8,507 bases of DNA. Source: Deltaproteobacteria bacterium (GTDB lineage Bacteria > Desulfobacterota > Dissulfuribacteria > Dissulfuribacterales > S140-46). Positions 1 to 5,924 of the stretch are shown piece by piece. The position numbers were made by a program, and so were the translations under genes. The notes beneath the pieces are model-generated. The model saw nothing but the letters and a program-made list of their open reading frames with translations. It did no database searches and was not told where the DNA came from. Location: positions 1 to 8,507 of the forward strand of contig WFVQ01000020.1 in NCBI GenBank assembly GCA_015491585.1, in the 5' to 3' direction. Position 1 is the first letter of the stretch. Each line of letters opens with the position of its first letter.

Positions 1-284
1 ACCCCGCACAGCCCCAACTGGAAGAGGAGTATCCAGCCCCGCCGCCTTCCCAATATTGGAGGCGAGAACCTGTCAAGCAGCGGGGCCCAGAGGAATTTAG
101 TGCTGTACGGCAGGCCCACCAGGGAGAACGCGCCGATGGCGCGTATATCCACACCGGCCACAGTGAGCCATGCCTGAAGCGTTCCGCCGCTCAAGGCCAA
201 GGGCAGGCCGGAGGCAAACCCCAAAGGGAGCATGGCCAGCACCCGCATGTTGAAAAAGGGATTCTCCTCCTGGGCCCAAGCCAA
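1..284 (-). CDS. ampG: AmpG family muropeptide MFS permease, N-terminal part (runs off the left edge)
   Basis: AmpG permeases carry anhydro-muropeptides across the inner membrane into the cytoplasm for peptidoglycan recycling. Only the first 94 residues are here. The reading frame gives a short polar N-terminus (about 12 residues), then a hydrophobic segment containing GFASGLPLALSGGTLQAWL, then GAFSLVGLPYSTKFLWAPLLD and an arginine-rich loop RFSPPILGRRRGW before the next hydrophobic stretch. This matches the start of AmpG (membrane helices 1-2, the conserved PYxxKFLWAP segment and the cytoplasmic RRRGW loop). The start is a TTG at 284: an in-frame TGA lies directly before it and a GGAGG sits 6 bases upstream. 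An ATG at 248 (residue 13) is the alternative but has a weaker site. It follows the NifX-like gene by 45 bp with no convincing terminator, so co-transcription is likely. The family call is firm; the muropeptide substrate is inferred from the family. Confidence 0.88.
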   Translation of the reverse strand, partial: MAWAQEENPFFNMRVLAMLPLGFASGLPLALSGGTLQAWLTVAGVDIRAIGAFSLVGLPYSTKFLWAPLLDRFSPPILGRRRGWILLFQLGLCG

Positions 285-290
285 TCAAAA

Positions 291-295
291 CCTCC
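291..295 (-). promoter_or_regulatory. Shine-Dalgarno deciding the TTG start of ampG
   Basis: On the minus strand GGAGG is followed by TTTTGA and then TTG. The TGA is in frame with ampG, so translation cannot begin further upstream, and the 6-base spacing is close to ideal for the TTG at 284. Confidence 0.7.
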
Positions 296-329
296 ATCCA
301 CTCCTGGGAGGCGGGGGCCGAAGGGCCTG

Positions 330-722
330 TCAATGGCCCCGGCAGTGGCCGCCTCCTCCACAAAGGGCATCGCTTCCGAACTTTGACAGCCTGCCTTCCA
401 GAAAGGCCGTCACACTCTCGGCAACGGTCCTGCTGCCGGTATCACGGTACACCGTCACGCCGCTCTGGACAAATCCCTGGAACGGCCTCATTCCCATGCC
501 CCTGGCCAAGAGCACATTAACGCCCTCCTGGGCCAACCTCTGGACCGGGACCATGCATCCACCTTGACCGTGGGGACCATTCTCCACCACGCGGCTGCCG
601 ACTATGCGTCCCTCCTCCACCTCCACGATGGTATAGCAATCGCAATGGCCAAAATGGCCATGCACCACTGCATCCATGCCTCCATTTCCCTCTGATGGAA
701 CCGCTATAAGCATCTTATGCAT
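330..722 (-). CDS. NifX/NifB-family (dinitrogenase iron-molybdenum cofactor) cluster-binding protein
   Basis: A 130-residue single-domain protein of the family that includes NifX, NafY and the C-terminal part of NifB, plus many small proteins outside nitrogen fixation. The family binds or carries Fe-S or Fe-Mo clusters in the cytoplasm. Visible marks are the N-terminal beta strand MLIAVPSEG, a His/Cys segment HGHFGHCDCY (residues 21-30), GPHGQGGC (49-56) with His51 and Cys56, the conserved LLARGMGMRPF (71-81), and a Cys/Gly/His-rich tail CGGGGHCRGH (121-130). I start it at the ATG at 722, because AAGGAGGT lies just upstream. A TTG at 737 would put that ribosome site inside the gene. The start overlaps the end of the DUF134 gene by 8 bp, so the two are probably translationally coupled. 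DUF134 and such proteins often occur side by side. No nif structural genes are visible, so nitrogen fixation should not be inferred; the client cluster is unknown. Confidence 0.88.
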   Translation of the reverse strand: MHKMLIAVPSEGNGGMDAVVHGHFGHCDCYTIVEVEEGRIVGSRVVENGPHGQGGCMVPVQRLAQEGVNVLLARGMGMRPFQGFVQSGVTVYRDTGSRTVAESVTAFLEGRLSKFGSDALCGGGGHCRGH

Positions 723-1038
723 CTGGACCTCCTTCAATCTCTTCTCCTACCACTGCATACGCTCCGCCCCCCACGCTTATGGCCATACCGCCGGCCAGGG
801 CCGTGGCCACTGTCTTCCTGGCCTGGGCCAGGACACGGCAAAAGGTGGCAGGCGAGACCCCCATCCGCTTCGCGGCCTCTGCGTGGCTAAGCCCCTCGGC
901 ATCGGCGAGGCGCATGGCCTCCAGCCCCTCCACCGCGAGCTCCGCCACCTCCAGCCGCCTCAGAGGTATCCCGCGGGGCTTGTAGAAGAGAGCTCCTGGA
1001 TCGCATCTCACCATCCTACACTTCCTGGGCCTAGCCAT
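715..1038 (-). CDS. DUF134 / UPF0251 family DNA-binding regulator
   Basis: A 107-residue protein that fits the UPF0251 (DUF134) family along its whole length. It has the N-terminal MARPRKCRMV...P signature, the motif LEAMRLADAEGLSHAEAAKRM (residues 39-59), and the sigma-70 region 4-like helix-turn-helix MGVSPATFCRVLAQARKTVA (59-78), where VSPATFCRVL is the predicted recognition helix. The tail contains the family's GGMAISVGGGAY segment. Cys7 and Cys12 near the N-terminus could bind a metal, which is only a suggestion. The ATG at 1038 has GGAGG 4 bases upstream. The gene heads a minus-strand operon with the NifX-like gene and probably ampG. It lies about 20 bases downstream of a promoter with a palindrome over the start site, so autoregulation is plausible. 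Proteins of this family are predicted DNA-binding regulators, with few if any characterised members that I know of. Confidence 0.9.
   Translation of the reverse strand: MARPRKCRMVRCDPGALFYKPRGIPLRRLEVAELAVEGLEAMRLADAEGLSHAEAAKRMGVSPATFCRVLAQARKTVATALAGGMAISVGGGAYAVVGEEIEGGPDA
727..734 (-). promoter_or_regulatory. Strong Shine-Dalgarno that sets the start of the NifX-like gene
   Basis: AAGGAGGT on the minus strand lies 4 bases before the ATG at 722. It is embedded in the last codons of the upstream DUF134 gene, which suggests the two genes are translated from one message. Confidence 0.75.
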
Positions 1039-1051
1039 ACCGCCTCCGTTT

Positions 1052-1065
1052 TGAAATATATTTCA
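1052..1065. promoter_or_regulatory. Perfect 14-bp palindrome, probable operator over the transcription start
   Basis: TGAAATATATTTCA reads the same on both strands. It begins directly after the -10 hexamer of the minus-strand promoter and is centred at 1058/1059, on the predicted start of transcription. A bound dimer there would block initiation. Its AT-only core stands out in a GC-rich region. The obvious candidate ligand is the DUF134 protein encoded just downstream, but no bound motif is known to me for this family, so that is inference. Confidence 0.55.
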
Positions 1066-1093
1066 TTTATACCCGCGCAAAGAGGTGTGTCAA
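1066..1093 (-). promoter_or_regulatory. Sigma-70 type promoter of the DUF134 operon
   Basis: Read on the minus strand, a perfect -35 TTGACA (1093-1088) is followed by a 16-bp spacer and a -10 TATAAA (1071-1066). The predicted start of transcription is near 1059, which leaves a leader of about 20 bases before the ATG at 1038. Its position directly upstream of the only ribosome site for the operon supports it. The -35 overlaps the first codons of the longest reading of the divergent metF frame, one reason to prefer the later metF start. Confidence 0.75.
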
Positions 1094-1114
1094 GCCGCCC
1101 TTGTTAAGCCGCCC
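1092..1114. repeat. Short direct repeat in the divergent promoter region
   Basis: AAGCCGCCC occurs at 1092-1100 and again at 1106-1114, starts 14 bp apart, between the DUF134 promoter and metF. The second copy runs into CGCCCGAGGGCG (1110-1121), an inverted repeat that could form a small hairpin in a metF leader. The repeat may be a regulatory site or chance in GC-rich DNA. Confidence 0.3.
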
Positions 1115-1162
1115 GAGGGCGTGGTAACCTGTCTGGGTCTGTTTGGCACATGTCTGGATTTC

Positions 1163-1168
1163 GGAGGG
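1163..1168 (+). promoter_or_regulatory. Shine-Dalgarno deciding the TTG start of metF
   Basis: GGAGGG followed by CGCGCT and TTG. It lies about 13 codons before the first conserved MetF residues, where family members normally start. I see no comparable site before the GTG at 1085. Confidence 0.6.
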
Positions 1169-1174
1169 CGCGCT

Positions 1175-2716
1175 TTGGGCACGAACGGATTCAAGAGGCT
1201 GCTTGAGGGGGCCAAGAGCAGGGGAGAGTTCATCTTCACCTTCGAGCTGGTGCCCGCCAGGGCCTCCCGTGGCAGGGCCATAGAGCACATACTCGAATTC
1301 GCCCGCCAGGCCGCGGAAGACAGCCTGGTGAGCGCCGTCTCCATCACCGACAACGCCGGAGGGCATCCCGCCCTGTTCCCTTCGGCGCTGGGGCAGGAGA
1401 TCAGGCGGCTGGGCTTGGAGGCGGTGATCCACTTCTCGTGCAAGGACAGGAACCGCAACACCATCGAGAGTCAACTGCTGGAGCTGGACAGGGCCGGGCT
1501 CCACAACCTCCTGGTACTCACCGGAGACTATCCCAGGCGCGGCTACTTCGGCAATGCCAAGCCCGTCTTCGACCTCGACTCCATCCATGTGCTGGACTTC
1601 GTCTCCAGGATGAACAAAGGGGAGTCCAGGGAACACCCCTTCGCCTTCTATCCAGGCTGCGTGGTATCGCCGTTCAAGGCGGTGGAGGCCGAACTGGTAC
1701 AGCAATATTCGAAGCTGAAGAAGAAGATCGCGGCCGGCGCGCGGTTCGTAATATCCCAGATGGGCTACGATGCCAGGAAGTTCCACGAGCTGCGGCTGTT
1801 CATGGAACAGGAGGGGCTCGACCTCCCGCTCTTGGGCACGGTTCTCATCCCGGACGTGAAACTCGCCCGCATACTCCACCGCGGTGTGGTGCCTGGATGC
1901 GTCATGCCCACACGGCTGCTGGAACGGTTCGAGGCGAGCTATGCCAAGGGAGCGGAACAGGGAAGGCGGTTCAGCTTGGAGTACGGGGCGAAGCTCGTAG
2001 CCGTGCTCATGGGCCTGGGCTACCACGGCGCCCACATCAGCGGACCAGGGCTGGAATATCCCGAGGTGGCCAGGGTGATAAGACTGGCCAGGGAGCTGGC
2101 GCCGAGGTGGCGCTCCCTGGTCCCGGAGTTCTCCTTCCCGGAGGAGTGGCGGTGGTGGCTCTTCTCGGAGGGAGAGGATGGGCTCAACGCCCCGGAGAGG
2201 ACGCCCCTGTCCGCCACCGCTGTCCACGGCATAGGCAGTATCATCCACCTCTCCCTGAGCAGACTCGTCCACTGGCTGGCCTTCGAGCCGGGGAGGGGGC
2301 TCCATCCACTCCTCTCCCGCATGGCCCAGGGGCTGGACGGCGGCAGGTGGGAACGGGCCATCACCTGCCTGGAATACTGGGCAAAGGGCCAGCTTTACGG
2401 CTGCCGCCACTGCGGCGACTGCACCCTGGGCCATTTCGCATTCCTCTGCCCCCAGTCCCAGTGCGCCAAGTTCCTGCTCAACGGGCCTTGCGGAGGGAGC
2501 CGCGACGGCTGGTGCGAGGTCTGGCCCGGCAGGAGGCGGTGCTTCTACGTCCGGGTCTATTCGCGCCTGCCGCTGTCTGAGAGGAAGGAGTTCATGTCCC
2601 TCCTGCTCCCCCCCAGGGACTGGCGCCTATACGACACCGCCTCCTGGCTCAACTTCTATCTGGAAAAAGACCACCGCTCCATCGATTTCCTTACCATCGG
2701 AGATTCCACCCCCTGA
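1175..2716 (+). CDS. metF: Methylenetetrahydrofolate reductase with MetV-type zinc/Fe-S C-terminal domain (MetF-MetV fusion)
   Basis: A 513-residue protein joining two parts that are separate genes in many acetogens. Residues about 5-300 form the FAD-binding MetF barrel: FTFELVPAR (21-29, with Glu24), SITDNAGG (56-63), HFSCKDRNRN (86-95) and LVLTGDY (113-119). It should reduce methylene-THF to methyl-THF in the cytoplasm. Residues about 395-460 are the MTHFR C-terminal/MetV domain, with Cys410, 413, 416, 425, 430, 439 and 447 in CRHCGDC, CPQSQC and NGPCGG...CEV motifs, expected to bind zinc or an Fe-S cluster and link the flavin to a low-potential electron donor. The start chosen is a TTG with GGAGGG 6 bases upstream. 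A GTG at 1085 would add 30 residues that do not resemble the family and would overlap the divergent promoter. No corrinoid methyltransferase, CODH/ACS or metH gene is in the window, so a role in methionine synthesis versus a Wood-Ljungdahl branch stays open. Confidence 0.87.
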   Translation: MGTNGFKRLLEGAKSRGEFIFTFELVPARASRGRAIEHILEFARQAAEDSLVSAVSITDNAGGHPALFPSALGQEIRRLGLEAVIHFSCKDRNRNTIESQLLELDRAGLHNLLVLTGDYPRRGYFGNAKPVFDLDSIHVLDFVSRMNKGESREHPFAFYPGCVVSPFKAVEAELVQQYSKLKKKIAAGARFVISQMGYDARKFHELRLFMEQEGLDLPLLGTVLIPDVKLARILHRGVVPGCVMPTRLLERFEASYAKGAEQGRRFSLEYGAKLVAVLMGLGYHGAHISGPGLEYPEVARVIRLARELAPRWRSLVPEFSFPEEWRWWLFSEGEDGLNAPERTPLSATAVHGIGSIIHLSLSRLVHWLAFEPGRGLHPLLSRMAQGLDGGRWERAITCLEYWAKGQLYGCRHCGDCTLGHFAFLCPQSQCAKFLLNGPCGGSRDGWCEVWPGRRRCFYVRVYSRLPLSERKEFMSLLLPPRDWRLYDTASWLNFYLEKDHRSIDFLTIGDSTP

Positions 2717-2767
2717 TCGCATGGCCCGCTACCTCCGATAAGAGGATTAACGGTGTGGAATCGCTTG

Positions 2768-2796
2768 TTGCGTCCAGGGCAAAAGGGAATTATATC
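2768..2796 (+). promoter_or_regulatory. Weak candidate promoter for the aminotransferase gene
   Basis: In the 113-bp gap after metF, TTGCGT (2768-2773) and TATATC (2791-2796) are 17 bp apart. The -35 matches consensus only in TTG, so the call is tentative. Read-through from metF is equally possible, because no terminator-like hairpin with a T-run is visible after the metF stop. Confidence 0.3.
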
Positions 2797-2829
2797 GTAG
2801 GTACTTCGAACGCAAGGTAGTGCTAAAAG

Positions 2830-4029
2830 ATGTCAGAGTTGAAGAGAGTAGAACCATCAAAACGGACAGAGAGGATCGAATACGCCATACGGGACATCGT
2901 GTGCGAGGCCGAGAAGCGGCAGGCCGCCGGAGGAGACCTCATATACCTCAACATCGGCGATCCCGTGCTGTTCGGCTTCAGGACCCCGAGGCACCTGATA
3001 GATGCGGCCTATGAGGCCATGCTCAACTCATACACCGGCTACTCCGCCTCCGAGGGGGTGCCGGAGGCCATCGAGTCCATAAGGCGGTACGCTAAAGGCA
3101 AGGGAATCGCCCCCTACGAGATACTCATCACCACCGGCGCAAGCGAGGCCATAGACTTCGCCCTCTCCGCCCTAGTCAACAACGGCGAGAACGTCCTCGT
3201 GCCCTCACCGGGCTATCCACTCTACAACGCCCTTCTCGCCAGGCTACTGGGCGAGGCCCGTCCCTACCTCCTGGACGAGGAGGACAACTGGGAGCCTTCG
3301 GTGGAGCACATGGAGAGCCAGATCGACGACAGGACCAGGGCAATAGTGGTCATAAACCCCAACAACCCCACCGGCGCGGTTTACAGCAGGGAAAAACTTG
3401 AGGCCATCGTGGAGCTGGCCAAGCGCTACAACCTGGTGATACTCAGCGACGAGATCTACGACAAGCTCATACTCAATGGCCAGGAGCATATCAGCGTGGC
3501 CTCAATCGACCCGGACGTGCCTGTGGTGACCTTCAACGGCCTCTCCAAATGCTACCTCGCGCCAGGATTCAGGATCGGATGGGCCATAATCAGCGGCGTA
3601 CCCGAACTGGTCAAGGACTATACCGAGGCCATGAAGAAGCTGGCCAGGGCCAGGCTCTGCGCCTGCCATCCCAAGCAGTTCTCCATACCCAAGGCCCTGA
3701 ACGGCGACCAGGACCACATCGAGGAGGCCATAAGGCGGTTGCGCGCCAGGCGCGACCTGACCGTGGAGAGGCTCAACGCCATCCCCGGGATCTCCTGCCA
3801 GGTGCCCTACGGCGCCTTCTACGCATTCCCAAGGATCGAACGGGACGTGGAAGACGTGGAGTTCGTGAAGGAGCTCATAAGGGAGACAGGCGTGGTCGTG
3901 GTCCACGGAAGCGGCTTCGGCTCCATGCCCACCACACCCCATTTCAGGGTGGTCTTCCTGCCGTCGGAAGAGGTCCTCAACGAGGCCTACGACCGGCTGG
4001 AGGCGTTCATGAGGCGCCACTACGCCTGA
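2830..4029 (+). CDS. Class I/II PLP-dependent aminotransferase, alanine aminotransferase (AlaA)-like
   Basis: A 399-residue fold-type I aminotransferase, close to the usual length. The PLP lysine is Lys240 in FNGLSKCYLAPGFRIGW (235-251). Other expected residues are present: Asn179 in NPNNPTG (176-182), Asp207 and Tyr210 in SDEIYDKL, Arg248 in GFRIGW, and Arg373 in HFRVVF, which should hold the substrate carboxylate. The N-terminal LIYLNIGDPVLFGFRTP (37-53) and the FNGLSK segment are most like AlaA/AlaT enzymes, which convert pyruvate plus glutamate to alanine plus 2-oxoglutarate. An aspartate or broad-specificity aminotransferase cannot be excluded from sequence alone. The ATG is the first start after an in-frame TAA two codons upstream; the ribosome site is weak (AAGGT about 11 bases away). 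It follows metF on the same strand and converges with mnmG, with 23 bp between stop codons. Confidence 0.9.
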   Translation: MSELKRVEPSKRTERIEYAIRDIVCEAEKRQAAGGDLIYLNIGDPVLFGFRTPRHLIDAAYEAMLNSYTGYSASEGVPEAIESIRRYAKGKGIAPYEILITTGASEAIDFALSALVNNGENVLVPSPGYPLYNALLARLLGEARPYLLDEEDNWEPSVEHMESQIDDRTRAIVVINPNNPTGAVYSREKLEAIVELAKRYNLVILSDEIYDKLILNGQEHISVASIDPDVPVVTFNGLSKCYLAPGFRIGWAIISGVPELVKDYTEAMKKLARARLCACHPKQFSIPKALNGDQDHIEEAIRRLRARRDLTVERLNAIPGISCQVPYGAFYAFPRIERDVEDVEFVKELIRETGVVVVHGSGFGSMPTTPHFRVVFLPSEEVLNEAYDRLEAFMRRHYA

Positions 4030-4052
4030 ACAGGACCGGCCACACGCCTCCC

Positions 4053-5924
4053 TTAGATCAGCCCAAGACGTCTCAGGTGGATTTGGAGCGCCGTCAAGGC
4101 GGCAGGGGTCATGCCGGATATCCGTGACGCCATTCCCAGCGACGCGGGACGCTGGCGCAACAGCTTCTCGCGCAGCTCGTTGGAGAGGCCGGGGATATCT
4201 CCATAATCCAGGTCATAGGGAAGGGCGACGGCCTCCATACGGCGGAACTTCTCCACCTCCTCCCGCTGACGCCTCACGTAACCGGCGTACTTCACCTCGG
4301 TCTCCAGCTGGGCCATCACCTTCGGGCCGAGCTCGGCGAGGGCGGGCAGCCTCTGGGCCAACATCTCCAGGGTGATCTCCGGCCTCTTCAGGAGGTCGCC
4401 AGCGGCGATCCGCTGGGAGATGGGCGACGACCCGGCCTCCCTTAGCCAGCGGTTCACCTCCTCGGATGGCTCGATGGAGAGCTCTTCAAGCAGCCGGGCA
4501 CCATGCTCCAGGAGCCGTTTCCGCTCCTCGAACCTGGACCAGGCGCGGTCGTCCACAAGGCCGATCTCCCGCCCCAGGGGGGTCAGGCGCAGATCGGCGT
4601 TGTCCTCCCTAAGGATTAACCGGTACTCGGCCCTGGAGGTGAACATGCGGTAGGGCTCCTTGGTCCCCTTGGTCACCAGGTCGTCGATCAGGACGCCGAT
4701 GTACCCCTGCGACCTGTCGATCACCACCGGCCCCTTCTCCTGGACCTGCCGCGCGGCGTTTATTCCCGCGACGAGGCCCTGGGCAGCCGCCTCCTCGTAG
4801 CCAGAGGTCCCGTTTATCTGGCCGGCCAGATAGAGCCCCCTCACCAGGTGGGTCTCCAGGGTGGGCCTGAGCTGCACGGGATCGCAGTAGTCGTACTCTA
4901 TGGCATAACCCGGCCGCATGATCTCCGCCTTCTCCAGCCCCCTGATGGACCGTACCAGCGCATATTGGACGTCTATGGGAAGGCTGGTGGAGATGCCGTT
5001 GGGATAGATCTCCACTGTATCGAGCCCCTCGGGCTCCAGGAAGATCTGGTGCCTCTCCCTGTCGCGGAACCTGAACACCTTGTCCTCGATGGAGGGACAG
5101 TATCTCGCCCCCACTCCCTCGATGACGCCCGTGAACAGCGGCGACCTGTGGCGGGCCTCGGCTATGATCTTGTGGGTGCGCTCGTTGGTATAGGTGATAT
5201 AGCACGGGACCTGGGGAAGCCTGGGGCCCTGGGACGAGGAGGAGAAACCAGGCGCTAAGGGATCGGGCTCTTGGACCTCGAGGTTGGCGAAATCTATGGA
5301 GGCGCCGTGGAGGCGCGGTGGAGTGCCCGTCTTCAGGCGCCCCATCTCGAAGCCCAGGGCGGCAATGGAAGCGGACAATCTGTTCGAGGGAGGGTCCCCC
5401 AACCTGCCGGCTGGGAAACGCTCCATTCCAATGTGGATCAGGCCCCTCAAAAAGGTCCCGGTGGTGACCACCACCGCCTTCGCCCCTATCCGCTCCCCTA
5501 TGGTGGTCTCCACGCCGATGACGCGGCCCTCCTCCACCAGCAGCCGTCCGGCCATGCCCTGGTATATGGTCAGGCTCTCCTGGGACTCGAGGACCTCCTT
5601 CATGGCCAGACGGTAGCGGAGGCGGTCGGCCTGTGCCCTGGTGGCCCTCACCGCCGGCCCCTTGGAGGTGTTCAAGCGGCGGAACTGGATGGCGGTGCGG
5701 TCTATTATCCTCCCCATCTCGCCGCCCAGGGCGTCGATCTCGCGGACCAGATGCCCCTTGGCGAGGCCGCCGATGGCGGGATTGCAGCTCATGGCCGCAA
5801 TGGTGTCGAGATTTATGGTGAGGAGGCAGGTTCTGGCTCCCAGACGGGCAGCGGCCAGAGCGGCCTCGCAGCCGGCATGGCCTGCACCCACCACTACTAC
5901 GTCGAACCCTTCACCCGTTCCCAT
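4053..5924 (-). CDS. mnmG: tRNA uridine-5-carboxymethylaminomethyl modification enzyme MnmG (GidA)
   Basis: MnmG works with the GTPase MnmE, FAD and methylene-THF to install the (carboxymethyl)aminomethyl group on U34 of certain tRNAs. At 623 residues it is full length (about 630 is usual). The N-terminal FAD-binding Rossmann motif is FDVVVVGAGHAGCEAA (7-22). The family signature with the redox Cys47 follows in SCNPAIGGLAKG (46-57). TGTFLRG is at 155-161, the second redox cysteine Cys276 in RYCPSIEDK, AGQINGTSGYEEAAAQG at 367-383, and TKEPYRMFTSRAEYRL at 421-436. The C-terminal helical domain that contacts MnmE and tRNA appears complete. The ATG at 5924 overlaps the end of mazG by 28 bp and has no strong ribosome site of its own, so it probably depends on coupling to mazG. 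mnmE is not visible; mnmG often sits near mnmE or rsmG, which is not the case in this window. Confidence 0.97.
   Translation of the reverse strand: MGTGEGFDVVVVGAGHAGCEAALAAARLGARTCLLTINLDTIAAMSCNPAIGGLAKGHLVREIDALGGEMGRIIDRTAIQFRRLNTSKGPAVRATRAQADRLRYRLAMKEVLESQESLTIYQGMAGRLLVEEGRVIGVETTIGERIGAKAVVVTTGTFLRGLIHIGMERFPAGRLGDPPSNRLSASIAALGFEMGRLKTGTPPRLHGASIDFANLEVQEPDPLAPGFSSSSQGPRLPQVPCYITYTNERTHKIIAEARHRSPLFTGVIEGVGARYCPSIEDKVFRFRDRERHQIFLEPEGLDTVEIYPNGISTSLPIDVQYALVRSIRGLEKAEIMRPGYAIEYDYCDPVQLRPTLETHLVRGLYLAGQINGTSGYEEAAAQGLVAGINAARQVQEKGPVVIDRSQGYIGVLIDDLVTKGTKEPYRMFTSRAEYRLILREDNADLRLTPLGREIGLVDDRAWSRFEERKRLLEHGARLLEELSIEPSEEVNRWLREAGSSPISQRIAAGDLLKRPEITLEMLAQRLPALAELGPKVMAQLETEVKYAGYVRRQREEVEKFRRMEAVALPYDLDYGDIPGLSNELREKLLRQRPASLGMASRISGMTPAALTALQIHLRRLGLI

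Noticed and set aside
97..363. An 88-codon minus-strand frame near the left edge
   Set aside because: It overlaps the ampG reading frame in another phase; the ampG frame gives unmistakable family motifs whereas this one gives none.
330..737. TTG at 737 as the start of the NifX-like gene
   Set aside because: The AAGGAGGT ribosome site would then lie inside the coding region; the ATG at 722 is correctly spaced from it.
1101..1130. Possible plus-strand promoter for metF (TTGTTA, 18 bp, TAACCT)
   Set aside because: Only 4 of 6 and 3 of 6 matches with a long spacer; not better than chance in this region, so not annotated.
1150..1165. Sigma-54-like TGGCAC before metF
   Set aside because: TGGCAC lacks the matching TTGC element at the required spacing; the following bases are TGGA.
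1067..2434. A 455-codon open frame on the minus strand opposite metF
   Set aside because: It is antisense to a well-supported metF gene, is rich in Pro/Gly/Arg/His/Gln as GC-rich shadow frames are, and shows no recognisable domain.
1438..2580. A 380-codon plus-strand frame inside metF
   Set aside because: Arg/Pro/Gly-rich composition with no motifs, out of phase with the MetF and MetV signatures that continue across the whole region.
2732..2750. CCTC-loop-GAGG hairpin after metF as a terminator
   Set aside because: Only a 4-bp stem and no T-run downstream.
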